Below, piece by piece: positions 24,858 to 36,860 of a stretch of 64,000 bases of DNA. Numbering within the stretch: the first letter of the stretch is position 1; every line of letters starts with the position of its first letter. The notes under the pieces are model-generated. The model ran no database searches and had not been told where the DNA came from. It worked only from the letters and a program-made list of their open reading frames with translations. Both the position numbers and the translations under genes were made by a program. Source of the DNA: Thamnaconus septentrionalis (taxonomy: Eukaryota > Chordata > Actinopteri > Tetraodontiformes > Monacanthidae); assembly GCA_009823395.1 (NCBI GenBank), contig CM020516.1, forward strand, positions 1,618,501 through 1,682,500, given 5' to 3'.

Positions 24858-25139
24858 TCTATCTATCATCTATCTATCATCTATCCATCTATCCATCTAT
24901 CCATCTATCTATCTATCATCTATCATCTATCTATCATCTATGTATCATCTATCAATCTATCATCTATCATCTATCTATCATCTATGTATCATCTATCAAT
25001 CTATCATCTATCATCTATCTATCATCTATGTATCATCTATCAATCTATCATCTATCCATCTATCTATCTATCTGTCTGTCATCTATCTATTTATCATCTA
25101 TCTATCTATCTATCTGTCTGTCTGTCTGTCTGTCTATCT
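24858..25139. repeat. (ATCT)n tract with a 44-bp higher-order unit
   Basis: About 280 bp of ATCT/ATC-based repeat. ATGTATCATCTATCAATC variants recur at exact 44 bp spacing (TGTATC at 24941, 24985 and 25029), so three higher-order units are embedded in the microsatellite. It ends in CTGT units. Confidence 0.93.
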
Positions 25140-25320
25140 TTGTCTCGTTCTGTGTGTGCTCGCCTCCTCACACAGACACATGTTAAACATTCGTGTTTAC
25201 ACACACACACACACACACTCAGCACCGAGTTCTCTCCTTTTCCACCCCATCAGGAAATATAATAAAGTTTAACAGCTGTGTTTTGCTGTCTGCTAATTAC
25301 CCAGAAGCCCCTGAGAAGGT

Positions 25321-25322
<2 letters not shown>

Positions 25323-25403
<81 letters not shown>
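25323..25403. repeat. (CTG)27 trinucleotide tract
   Basis: Twenty-seven perfect CTG units, the longest CTG/CAG run in the window. It is not in a recognised exon; open frames through it would give poly-Ala, poly-Leu or poly-Cys. Confidence 0.95.
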
Positions 25404-25404
<1 letters not shown>

Positions 25405-25558
25405 GCTGAGTGACTTCCTGTGGACGTTGCTGCTGACTTATTTCATTCAGGTTTTTATTTCTTCATTGATTTATTTTGCAGAGGTATGTTTGTGTGGAAC
25501 GTGAGGAGCATGACACCTATTGATTCAGAGTGTGGAGCGGTATCGGAGCGTACCAGGT

Positions 25559-25602
<44 letters not shown>

Positions 25603-25728
25603 GTAAGGAGTCGGTGGGATCTCTGGGTTGTGGGTGCGAGCTAATTTATGTCAGCACTCTGCAGCCTTTGAGATTTATTGACGGTAAGGCAACACGGCCA
25701 GATCTGCTGCTTCCAAAACTTTCCCCAT

Positions 25729-25769
<41 letters not shown>

Positions 25770-25837
25770 TGCCTCCCACCCTCTCTAATCCAACGTGTCT
25801 GTCTTCCACACCCAGCCTGACTGTAACTGTAGAGGTG

Positions 25838-25874
<37 letters not shown>

Positions 25875-25931
25875 TGAAGGACATCTGGTCCCTGAGAGAA
25901 ACCATTAGGAGTATCAGGTGGGGACCTTCCA

Positions 25932-25977
<46 letters not shown>

Positions 25978-26550
25978 CACAGAAGACACACCTTTACCAG
26001 TGTGTGATGGGACTGGAACTGGGAAAAGTGTCCTTCTGACGTGAGAGCGTCTCTATTCCTCCATCAGAACATCTTGAAGCTGCGTCTGGTCGCCGACGTG
26101 GTTTCATGTGTACAGTTATTTACATGCAGCGTAAACCAGACATGATCTCAGGGCCCGGCACTCCTACACGTCCACCACTCCGTAGCGCCCTGCTGTTTAT
26201 TTCCACTCCCCGGGTTCTATGCGAGCGCTCCTTTGCGAGGGATTTCGAACGTAATCCCTCTGTTTTTTTGCACGAGGGGCAAACGCGAAAGCAATTTTGG
26301 GCCGATTTGCGTCAGCGGCCCTTTTGTTGGACCCTCCGACTCCAGAAGGAGCCGCGCTGTCCGTCGGCGCGCCTGGCAGTGAGTCGTGAAGCCGTGTGTC
26401 TCTTCAGATGAGATGAGGCGGAAACTCAGAAAACCTTCCAAGTGTCTCCGCACACACACACACACATCTGCGTGTGTTTGCTTTTGTTATTGGCCAGAGC
26501 AACCAGAGGCTCGTAAAAATCATGTTGGGTTATTCTGTACATTTTATACA

Positions 26551-26606
<56 letters not shown>

Positions 26607-27768
26607 ACTACAGTCTGTCTTGCTCTCAATAATTTTGCTGCGGAGCTTCTGAGAGGAGGAATGAACATCCTCAGTTTATTGGCCATTAGAGAGCGTGTGT
26701 GTGTGCATGCTTGCACGTGTGTGTGTGTGTGTGTGTGTGCATGCGCGCATGTCTCAGGAAGGCCAGTTTGTTTGGCTAAGTGAGGCAATTTTGGTCTTTA
26801 AGTATCTTGTGTCACTTCCCCTCAGAAAGGAGGCAGAGTGATACAAGCGCTCCATTCTTGAGACACACACACGCACGCACACACACAACCTTTGTTCATA
26901 CAACACAAAGTCAAACACCATATTTCTGTTTACTTCATGGTTTAAATGAGACTTAGGAGACATTTGGACAATTTATTCCCTTTCAACATGAGGTTTTTGC
27001 TGCGCGGGAGTTTGTGACGTGACGTAATGAGCCTTTAATCATCGTCCCTCCGTCACGATCCACTCTGTATTGTTTTCGTCTCCGCCAAAGCCCCCCACAC
27101 CAAACAAATCAGAGAGGCTAATGACTGATGTAATTGAAATTAAAGCGTCGGGTGACCACCCAAAACCCAGCCCGTGCCGTCGGTAGCCGGCTCGCCGCTG
27201 CAAGTGGAGTGCGATGCGACCTGATTGGTCCCTCTGATTGACCTGCGCCAGGCCGCCTTTGATGCGTGATTGGTGAGGTCGGCGTATGAGGTCAGCCGGC
27301 GGCTGATTTTCCAGTATTTGAGGAGCGTCGCGTCCAAACGAGATGTGACGCCTCCGACCCCCCCGAACCAGCGGCGCTGATTAGCGGCCCACTTCCTGTT
27401 TGTTCAGGCTACTTTCATCAGGTGGCCGCAGTCCGTGACGTGCACAATTATCAGTTCTTTCCTCCCTTAAAGAACCAAGCGGCTATTAAATGACCTACAA
27501 GGTTCACGGCCGGAATCGATACTTTTTTTTTTTTTTGATTGCGATATTTAGTGTGTCTCAAATTTCTGTAGCGTGATTAATTCTGTCCTGGTTTCAGATC
27601 TTTATTTTTCATCTCGGTTGTGCAGGTCCATCAGTCTTGAACTGTTAAATATACTGTATGTATGTATGTAAACTTGTGTGTGTGTGTACATGTACATATA
27701 TATTATATATACATAAAACATGTATATAAACTCTGATAATTTCATGATAAATTTTGAAAAGACCCCCC

Positions 27769-27815
<47 letters not shown>

Positions 27816-27942
27816 AGGGCAGCAGCTGTGTACTAAACACTCACTGGGTGTTTGCTGCCCTGACCTGAAGGTGTAAATTCTGCATTAATGCCACGACTGT
27901 TAACTTGACTGACCTCTGCCACTCCCTGTGCTTTTAGACAGG

Positions 27943-27984
<42 letters not shown>

Positions 27985-28066
27985 TCTCATCCCACCAGTG
28001 GGCATGGGGCGTACATGCACATTGTCGGGGAGACTCACAGCAGCTGCTGTAGCCCCCTCCCCAGGC

Positions 28067-28115
<49 letters not shown>

Positions 28116-28149
28116 CATTCTGCCGTCCCTCCAGCTCAAGACAGGCAGG
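25404..28149. other. intergenic, dense microsatellites, no gene seen
   Basis: GT at 25560-25598, AC at 25730-25766, a TGC run at 25840-25871, CT at 25936-25973, GT at 26553-26604, GT at 26718-26738, AC at 27772-27812, AC at 27945-27982 and AC at 28071-28110. Between 26990 and 27330 the sequence is complex with TTTAATCATCG-type motifs but no exon. Confidence 0.55.
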
Positions 28150-28400
28150 AAGCAAACGTGTCATTTATTAGGTCCTGCTTCCCGTCTGCGGCCCCGGCGA
28201 TGAAGTTCCCGATCTGGCTCGTCGCTCCTGAATATTTGCAGACAAAAAAAAAAAGGGCTCTTTATGAAATTATACCCTCATTAGAGCAGGCGCTTACGAT
28301 TAGATAGCATGACTGGATTAGCCATCTGCCCAGAGTCTCTGGCACACCGGAGCGATACGAGTGAAAGTGAATTAGTGTATATTCCTACTGGAGGACTCAC
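28150..28400. promoter_or_regulatory. candidate conserved noncoding element
   Basis: Repeat-free apart from a poly-A run at 28243-28254, with TCATTTATTAGG, CTCATTAGAGCAGG, GATTAGATAGCATG and TGAATTAGTG motifs. It follows directly after an (AC)n tract. Homeodomain-type cores and complex sequence suggest an enhancer; no coding frame fits. Confidence 0.3.
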
Positions 28401-29220
28401 TGGAGGGTTTTGGTTTCAGAACTCAAGACGCCTTGAGCGGCTCTCACATTGGTGGAATTCCCTCTGATGTTTCAGGCCCCATGTGTGTCAGATGTAGTAG
28501 CAGCTAGCGGGAAACGCACGAAAACAAAGCTCTGTATCTCCGACTTGTGTGGTTTGATTGGCTGCAGCCTCGGAGTGGAAGGCAGAAGGACCCTCCCAGG
28601 TGACCTCAGCGTCACTCTGGAGGTTTTCCTTCTATTCACCAAAGACTGAAGCTGGTCTTCTGAGTGATCGCTCTCTTGAGCTCGAGTTGTTCTTCTACCA
28701 TGGCGACGCCTTTAGGACTTCAGAGTGAAAGTAAACTCTGAACTCCTTTCCTGTGATCTTCCTCAGCAGAAGTTGTCCTGCTCGCTTCCATAAGTCACAG
28801 CAACAGCATGAGACTGTTTGTACAGAGTTCGCTCAAACCTCCCATCATATCGCAGACGTGGACATATGCAGCATTTCTTTTATTCTCATCCCTGGTCTCT
28901 GGTGTGCGGGTGGGCCGGCGCTGAGCGTTACAGCAATTCTGCTGCAATTGACGGTAATCCTCTTCTTTCTGCTTGTGTGAAATCTCATCATCTCCTCAGC
29001 GTGTCTTCAGCAGAAATTACCCCTGGAACTCGGGACCCGGGGCTCTTATTGTATATCATTATCAGCTTTTCTCCAGCGTGTTCCCGGTGGTCCGGAGGGG
29101 AGCCTCTCAGGGTAAAAACCCCTCTGGCGGGAGACGACAGGGAGTGGTCACCGTCTGGAATCACAAACAGAACAATGGAAGAATTGACCAGTGGTTTGAT
29201 TCTCTGCCCGAAGAACTTCT
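28401..29220. other. intergenic, no gene seen
   Basis: Complex sequence with modest open frames on the + strand (for example 28818-29261). None shows a recognisable domain or splice architecture. Confidence 0.45.
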
Positions 29221-29420
29221 CTGAGTCCTTCCCTAAGTCCTTTCTTGTGGTCCTCCTTTAGTCCTTCTCTAAGTCCTTTCCTGAGTCCTTTCCCATGGTC
29301 CTCCCTTAATTCTTTCCTATGTCCTTTCCCGAGTCTATCCCACAGTCCTTTACCAAAGTCCTTCCCTAAGTCCTTTCCTGTGGTCCTCCCTTAGTCCTTC
29401 CCAGAGTCCTTCCATGAGTC
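29221..29420. repeat. degenerate AGTCCTTCC tandem repeat
   Basis: A 200 bp stretch made of GTCCTT-based units of about 9-14 bp. A longer block starting CTTCCCTAAGTCC recurs at 29228 and 29361, an offset of 133 bp, which shows a secondary duplication within the array. Confidence 0.8.
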
Positions 29421-30070
29421 TCATTGGCACCGACTGGCAGAACGGAGGCGAGGGGCAGTTTGGCAACGTTACAAGAATCTAAAACCCAGCAGCTGCTTCG
29501 CCGCCTGAGTCCTGTTTACCGGCAGCGTCTGTCCCGGTCCGGCAGAACATGACTTGTTGCTGTAGCTACTGTATAAAATTCCTCAGAGGAGGTCGTGGAG
29601 GGCAGCTCGGGTTTCAAAGTAGCAGAACGTGACGCCGCAGTCAAGATTCCACTTCCCACATGGCGTTTCCTTCAAAGTACCAAACACTTCAAATAGGGTG
29701 TGTGTGTGTGTTGTGAGAAACTCTTGTCTGGTTCTCACTGCCGGCCAGGGTTGAGCCCTCAGACCTCCAACCAAACAGCAGCCCTTCTCAAACCTTCACA
29801 TCACGTTGGAATCTAGTGTTCTATCGATAAAGCTTTCAGAAAATAGAGATTCAGACCAGAACGTCTCTTTACTTCTCATTTGAGTTCACCGTTCAATTAG
29901 AAGATCACTAATTGGACCGCTTCCTTGACCCATTGTCATTGTCCAAAATGCATTTTTCTTTTTGTTTTACAGTTCAACACATCATTCATATACACCAGTC
30001 AGACAACAGTGAAGCGATGCGATGTGGTTGTTGCATTCAAAGACTGGCTGTAGTTCCAGACTCGGGGGGG
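29421..30070. other. intergenic, no gene seen
   Basis: Complex, non-repetitive sequence before the telomere-like repeat. No coding or RNA feature recognised. Confidence 0.45.
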
Positions 30071-30452
30071 AAACCCTAACCCTAACCCTAGTTTCAGGCT
30101 TATCGTTAACCCTAATTCAATGCAAATCTCTGGGGTGAAATTTCAACTTTGTCCTAGAGACATGGGGCCACTTGCTTTTTCATCAGGAGCCCCCAAGAAG
30201 CACCCACGCCAAATTTGGGGCTTCTAGTACTTGAGGAACCCCGAAACCCTAACCCTAATTTCAGCTAACCCTAACCCTAACCCTAGTTTCAGGCTTATCG
30301 TGAACCCTAATTCAATGCAAGTCTCTGGGGTGAAATTTCAACTTTGTCCTAGAGACATGGGGCCACTTGCTTTTTCATCAGGAGCCCCCAAGAAGTGCCC
30401 ACGCCAAATTTGGAGCTTCTAGCACTTGAGGAACCTCGAAACCCTAACCCTC
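30071..30452. repeat. 195-bp tandem repeat with interstitial CCCTAA blocks
   Basis: Two nearly identical units (GTTTCAGGCTTATCG at 30091 and again at 30286, a 195 bp offset) each begin with several CCCTAA telomere-type hexamers and continue with a shared body that includes TTTCAACTTTGTCC and GGGGCCACTTGC. A third block of CCCTAA follows at about 30440-30451. The copies differ at only a few positions. It is an interstitial element or satellite fragment, as unique sequence continues on both sides. Confidence 0.9.
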
Positions 30453-31696
30453 TTTGTTTTTCACATGATTTAAAATGCACAGACTTGTATTTGGATTTCT
30501 TTTTTTGTTTTTTCCCCTTTGGGTGAAAACAGGGCCTTTTTTTTTTTGGGGATCCTGCAAAACTCTCGTTCTGATGACCACACAGATTGAAGTTGCTTTT
30601 GCTCTCGCATTTATGAGCAAACAACCACATGTTCAGCCGCAGCGCCACCATCCTCAGCTGCCCTTTGTGATCGGAGCTCGTCAACTTGGCTGCGGGACAA
30701 CATTGAATCGTCTCCCAGGGCTAAACGACGACGTGTTTGATGCCGTCATAAATCTCCAAACCAGACCTTTTATTTTGCCGCTGTGAATCATGTGTCACTT
30801 TTTACACCTCTGAAGCCAAAACCAACAGGCAAACAATTTCAAACTATTCTCAGGATTTGGCACGACGTGGACACAAAACAAGGATTCTTCGCGATGTGAG
30901 TCAATAATGTCGACCGCAACAACAGGCTGCAGCCATCACCAAGACACTTCCACTGGAAGGTTTTAGGAGTTAGATTTAGTATTTTTGTGCGTGTAAAATA
31001 TAATTAAATGTTCTGAATTATAAAAGAAGAACCCCCAACAGATGAACACAGCTATTTATGTGCTTCAATAAACATATTTTTTTTTCCCCTCAGCAGAAAA
31101 GCATGTTGAGTAATTTCTTTTTTTGGTAGTGAACGACTTACTCTGTAGCATTAGCGCTTAGCTCAGTGCGAAGGGGTCAAAAGAGAGTTGATGAGAAAAC
31201 TTTGGGTCACCAACTACAAAATCCCTTCATTTAATTAGACAAAAACAAAGTGGCAGTTTTGCTAAAACGACACACGTTAATAAACCAACAATAATTTTGA
31301 TCGTGTCAGTCCGAAACGACGATGATAGTCGGCGAAGCCCCGAGTCCAGTGGAGTGATGTATAATAAGATACAGTGTGGGTGCAACCGCTGACTGTATCA
31401 CGCAGCTATTTACTGCCCATATGGCTGGTGACACAGGGTCGAGTGCGTGTTTCAGGGGAAGCCACAGAGTGTTGTAAAGACACACACACACACACACACA
31501 CGACAGGATACAGGCACGTTTACACGTTAATAATTACTGCAGTTTTTTTTTTTTCTTTGGGTAAATTCTCTCCTGACATGGAAGTTGCGGCGCTACAAGA
31601 AAGGAAGATTGTTGCATGAAGTGAAAAAATTCACTTGCTTTCGACATCTAATATTAAGTAGCACAACTTTTACAAGCAGTGTTTTGTGCAAACTTG

Positions 31697-31773
<77 letters not shown>

Positions 31774-32640
31774 GGCAAAGTTTCTTTAAAAGCAGCTGGT
31801 TTCTTTTGAGAACCAAGTCTAGTGATCATACATGTGCATGTTGACAATATGACGCACTGTAAATGTGGACAAATGCACATTCAAATCCATACAAAGAAGC
31901 AACTATGCAGCTATGCCAGTGCTTTGCTGTGCATAATTTCAGGCCGATCAAAGAGAAAACTCTCATTTCAACATCATCCTGAATTCCCAACTTGAGAACA
32001 CACATCGCTGCAGCACTTTGTGCCCCCACACAACCCCCCTCCGCTGCCCAAATGGTGGATGATGATACATAATTCCACTCAGCAGAGTGTGTTTGCAGTC
32101 ACTTAAAACAAGCCGACTGCGTTGACATAAATCAGCGCGTGTGTGAAGCCGGTGTACCTGCACGTCTGCGCGCCGCCGGCTTGACGAGAGGCAGGTCTGA
32201 GGGGATTTGCCCATAAAGTTTAGGAACCGTGAAATATCTGAGAAGTGCTGGAACCCAAGACCTCTCCAAATTACGGCTGAAGGCTGGCCGCGCGGCCGTG
32301 GCGGCGGCTGCGGCGGGGGGGGTGGGGGCGCCTTGGCAGCGCATAAAGGGCGCAGTGTGAAGCTGGAATGACCGTGGGACTCCTGAAAATAAACAGGAAT
32401 CAAATGGAGTGATTGATCGGAGGAATTAACTGGCGCAGGCAGCCGCGCGCTCGCTCGCTCGCTCGCTCGCGCTCCCTGTCTCAGACCTGCGACGCACACA
32501 CTACACACACACACCACACACACACACACACACTACACACGCTGCTACTCATCGCAACCTTGTGGCTGAGATTTGTAGCTCCCAGTCAGTTTGATCTGTG
32601 CAGCAGCGGAGACGTCAGAAGTCAGTGAGACTGATTTTCT
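30453..32640. other. intergenic, no gene seen
   Basis: Mostly complex sequence with poly-T runs (30536-30548, 31078-31085, 31543-31554), an AC tract at 31481-31501, a perfect GT/TG run at 31698-31771, a GCTC repeat at 32449-32469 and imperfect AC at 32497-32535. No exon seen. Confidence 0.5.
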
Positions 32641-33010
32641 ATACATGCATCCATTTATGTTTTAGTTTGCATCATATCTAATATGTAAATATACATTTAT
32701 GTATATTATTAGATGCATGTAAATACTTTATTATTATTATTATTATTATTACCAATAATAATAATAATATGATTTGCTTTATTTTGAAACATTTAATTGT
32801 CTTTTATTGTTTCAATAAATATAAATTATAATAATATTATTCTAATATTTTTGATCACATTTTCACAAATTATAGTTAAAAAACGTGTTCCTTGATTAAT
32901 TAATTATAATATTGAGACTCTTATTGCATTTATACTAATATCAGCTAAATTGCAAAATTTGACTGAGATCCAGTCACACATTTTAAATCCCATAAACTCA
33001 AACAATTTAT
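32641..33010. other. AT-rich island with (TTA)n
   Basis: About 370 bp of very AT-rich DNA including a TTA run at 32730-32751 that turns into ATA at 32754-32769. It could be a matrix-attachment type region or plain low complexity; nothing more can be said. Confidence 0.5.
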
Positions 33011-33159
33011 TTTTACATTTACACAATGAAATCAAAAGCGGGCAATTGCCGCACATAAAATCAAATCAAAAGAGATGGAAAACACCTGGTTGGTTTTATG
33101 ATAACCATCAGACCATCAGCTTGGAGGTGCAGCCGCCTGCATTCACCTTTTAACCACCT

Positions 33160-33245
33160 GTGAAATTGTGTTTGCAGCAGCTGCAGCTGCAGCTGCAGCA
33201 ACAGAAGATGCAGCAGCAGCAGCAGCAGCAGAAGATGCAGCCGCC
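33160..33245. repeat. imperfect CAG/CTGCAG tract
   Basis: CAGCTG-based hexamers pass into a CAG run with two AGAAGATG interruptions. (AC)n tracts follow at 33340-33374 and 33521-33553. The rest of 33011-33899 shows no gene. Confidence 0.85.
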
Positions 33246-33339
33246 TGTTCAGACTGGAGGGAGCTGAAACCTTCGCCGTCCAATCTGAAGAACCTGGCCG
33301 ACAGTCTGACCATCCTGAAACCAAGGAAGACAAGAGGTT

Positions 33340-33376
<37 letters not shown>

Positions 33377-33516
33377 CAAACACTCCAGTCCCTGCTGACT
33401 GGCCCGTCTCTGCTGTTTATTGGAGTCTCTTCGGGATCGCCTCGGCCTCTGTGGTAACAAGATGGATGTAAACAACCAATTACTGGTTAGGCCCCAGTTC
33501 ACATCCCTTTAAACAG

Positions 33517-33556
<40 letters not shown>

Positions 33557-33899
33557 ACTACGCACACACACATACAGATTCAGCCTTTTAATAGTTTCTC
33601 CCTGTGTGCGCAGCAGCATTTCGGAAGTCTCTCCCAAAGACTGTGACTCATCAGCCTCTTGTTGTGCCGGGGCGGCCTTACTAAATGAAAGCCACCTCCT
33701 CGACCAATCCCTGCTCCCCCCCTACCTGCCCCCCCATCCCCTCCATGTCACCCACCCCAATGCATAGTCTCTGCAACGCACACCAAAAGCACATCTTGCA
33801 ATAATCAGTTGAATTAGTGCAGGTCGCGGTGGCCGGCGGCCGAGGTGAGCGCTGGGAGGTTGTGAAAACAGAGGGGTGGGCTATTAGGGGAAAGGCGAT

Positions 33900-34080
33900 C
33901 TCCATTCATCAGTGGCTGTAATAATTAGCGTTTGGGGGCCGCAGCGCTCTGATCACACTGATCTGTGGAAACAAGCCGTTTACAAACACTGTCAAGGGCC
34001 AGATATGGAGCCTGATTCGCCGCCATCGCTGCCTCATAGCGCTGGCTGGCTCGCAACAAAGACCTCGCTGTTTGTTTATT
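33900..34080. promoter_or_regulatory. candidate conserved noncoding element
   Basis: About 180 bp of complex sequence about 3.5 kb upstream of six2, with GTAATAATTAGCG at 33918-33930, GATCACACTGATC, and ACAAAGACC motifs, bounded downstream by AT repeats. No coding frame fits. The call is based on composition and position. Confidence 0.35.
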
Positions 34081-35059
34081 TTTTTATATATACATATATT
34101 TATATGTATATGTACATATGTTGCCATATGTTGCTGTAATTAGCAAATTTCCCAACATGGGATTAATAATGGTGTTCCATTCTATTCCATTCTATTCCAT
34201 GCAAACCTCATCTGCTTCACCAGGAGGTGATTCATTAAAGGGTTCAAATCAGTGTCAGAGTGAAACTACATTTAACAAGAATTTCTGCCACTTAAAAGTT
34301 TCCTCTCCATTGAAATCTGGTGATGACATTTTTTTTTCTGTCAAAGCTGCATATTAACGCCTGGAAAAGCGTTTGTGGAAATTTATTGAAACTGTGCTCA
34401 GAACCTGTTTTCCTGCAGGATTTAAACTCAACAGCATAACAATCTGGGTCGCAGAGAAAATCCAAATCTTTTGACTTCAGGCCAGACACACAGTATTATG
34501 GGATGGCAACAGTTCCGACTCGGAGTGGAAGAGTGAAAAGGTTTGATTTAGAAAACAGCAACTAGTCTGTTGACTTTTTCTCAGAAGGACCCGCAATATC
34601 TGTGTGTGTGTGTGTGTGTGTGTGTGCGTAAAAGAGACCAATTTGGGTTGCATTAAAATTATTATTATTAAAATATAAATGCTTCAATCGAATTTAACAG
34701 ACATATTTAAGCTTTCTGTCGTAGAAAAATCTGAAAAATTTACATCAACCTAATAATTTACCCACCTTCACAATGTGGCAGTTATAACGTCTGATTTGAT
34801 CAAAATTGCTCACTTTACATACATTAGTGCAGTAATTATTTTCAATCTATTAATAATATATCATCTTTCCATTTTATCTGGTAATAAACGCTCATTATGC
34901 TTATTGGTGTTGTGAGCTGCGGGCTATGTCTGTATATGAAGCAGCAGCAGCAGCAGCAGCAGCAGGCTGTGTGTCCCTCGGTGGTCGCCATCACTTCGCC
35001 TAATGTCCTAACTGCCGCCTCAACTGAGCTCCGGGCGCCGCCGAGTCTATTTATTAAAC
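34081..35059. other. intergenic, AT-rich, no gene seen
   Basis: Includes a TATA/TACA-rich patch (34083-34125), an ATTCT-type pentamer repeat at 34173-34200, a GT tract at 34601-34626, and a (CAG)8 run at about 34940-34964. The stretch 34780-34935 is AT-rich with several ATTA cores and could be regulatory. Confidence 0.45.
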
Positions 35060-35400
35060 ACATGGGCAGCAGCGAATCAGGGAACAGGATCCTCTGCCAG
35101 GAGTCGCTCGTCCATTCATCTGATAACCGCACAATTCCATTTTCTGCAAATAATCCGCCATTTGAATTCATTCATGTCATAAAACGAGGCTCGTGTTCAG
35201 CAACAATATACCGATGAAAAATATAAACCGAGCATTAAATTCATCAAGCTAGGTGCAACATTTATTTTAGCATATTTATCTCCATTTGAATGGATGAGAT
35301 TGAAATAAAATCCCATAAATAACATAACATGTCGTTGTGTAATTTCACCGCATTAGTGAAAGACAAAAATTTCAAATATTTGTTGACGGTTCAAGTCACT
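35060..35400. promoter_or_regulatory. strong candidate conserved noncoding element
   Basis: A 340 bp repeat-free, AT-rich island about 2.1 kb upstream of the six2 start. It has many potential homeobox and POU-like sites: TGCAAATAAT near 35145, TTTGAATTCATTCATG near 35160, GCATTAAATTCATC near 35232, and CGCATTAGTG near 35349. There is no coding frame. Its proximity makes it the best upstream enhancer candidate for six2. Function is inferred. Confidence 0.4.
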
Positions 35401-35441
35401 TCAGAGGGAGATTTTATCTCCCTCCGTCCCCGATTGAGCAG

Positions 35442-35442
35442 C

Positions 35443-35478
<36 letters not shown>
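35442..35478. repeat. (GT)n microsatellite
   Basis: A perfect GT run of about 36 bases. It is followed by complex sequence and a poly-C run at 35580-35591. Confidence 0.9.
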
Positions 35479-35480
<2 letters not shown>

Positions 35481-35778
35481 GCAGTGTCGGGTGATGTGAT
35501 ATTGAGTGCACCGCCCAGCTGACACGCTCTCTATCTCTAATGAAGCGCTCCCATGGCGGAGGTCTGAGGGCGATAAACACCCCCCCCCCCCAAAACCCCC
35601 TTCTCCGGTCAATAACACACCGGGGGCCGCCGTGCACGTGACCCCCAGTCCCTTCCCAACCTAGTCAACAAACCACGAGACCGCCTGTTTGTTTTCCATC
35701 GTCACCTGCTGCACAAATCCGGAGCACAAATCGATCACAAAATTCCTCCATGACCGTTAAAATACAATACTGAGTCTC

Positions 35779-35779
<1 letters not shown>

Positions 35780-35848
<69 letters not shown>
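35780..35848. repeat. (CTG)23 trinucleotide tract
   Basis: Twenty-three perfect CTG units about 1.7 kb upstream of the six2 start codon, outside any recognised exon. Confidence 0.95.
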
Positions 35849-35850
<2 letters not shown>

Positions 35851-36860
35851 AGGCCCAGGCTGGCTGGACTCTCTTCTTCTTTTAACCCGGCTACTTTTTC
35901 CACCGTGACACCAGCTGCAACCCTCAGTCCGTCCGTCCGTCTGTCCCTCTCACTCACTCAGCCTGCATCTGCGTCTTTCCTCACAAGAAGTGGGGGAAAA
36001 AAATGTAATAATAAATATAAATAAACGAATAAGTGAATAAATATACATTTCATTATTATGGTTTGTGCTAACGGCGTTTCGTAGGATTTTTTTTTTTTCT
36101 TAAATGGCCATCATCAAAATAGCTCTGTTGGATATTTGATTTTAATTTTCTATTTATTTTCAAAAAGAGGTCGCACATTTTTACAACTTCAAAATAAAAT
36201 AATAAATTAAAACAAATGTAGGTCATATCATGAGGTTTAGGGACATAAATCGCAAACTCTTGAACAGACCATAATTTAGCTTCAGCCTGAAATATTTCTA
36301 TTATATACTTTCTACATAATATTATTATTGCTTTAGGCCTATATATCCTAGAATAAAGTAAAGGCCTATAATAACGCACATAATAGTAATTTATAATAGT
36401 AGTTATATATAATAAAGTCACTTAAATGAAGTTCACAGCTGCATTTGGCCAACTTTCTTCCTCTCCTCGCCATCAACTCTCTGCTGTCGACAGTTTCCAC
36501 TAATAATCACCGCTGTCACTCTGTAAAGTTTCACGCTTGTTGCTCAGGCGGACTGATTTGTGGGCTGCTCCGGAGGCTCGCAGACACTCGGAGCTGCTCG
36601 GTCTGTCTGTCTGTCTGTCTGTCGGTCCCTCCCCAACACGCACAGCCGGCTGCTCCCCCTCTTCAGCTCCTCGGCTCCTCTTTGGCTGGAGGAGGCGTCC
36701 GTCAAAGTGAGTTTTTAAAAAAATTCAAAAATAAAAAAAAGTTAGAAGTAGTCGAAGAAGTAGAAGAAGAAGAAGAAGAAAATCTGAGCAAGAGGGGGGG
36801 AAGAGGGGAGGGTTCTCGTGAAGGGGAACAATCGGGGCTGAGTCCGCCGCGGAGCCTCAA
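35849..36860. other. six2 upstream flank, no gene seen
   Basis: AT-rich at 36000-36430, then a TCTG tetranucleotide run at 36600-36622 and a GAA run at 36754-36781. The last 400 bp become GC-rich towards the promoter. No separate gene is supported. Confidence 0.5.

Noticed and set aside
25193..25504. Poly-Ala open frame over the CTG tract
   Set aside because: Simple-repeat translation with no flanking conserved protein or splice sites.
28818..29261. 147-codon open frame on the + strand in complex sequence
   Set aside because: No recognisable domain, overlaps a second open frame (28973-29224) and runs into the GTCCTT repeat; judged chance.
30071..30452. CCCTAA hexamers as a chromosome end
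   Set aside because: Unique sequence and genes continue for more than 30 kb on both sides, and the hexamers are few and interrupted.
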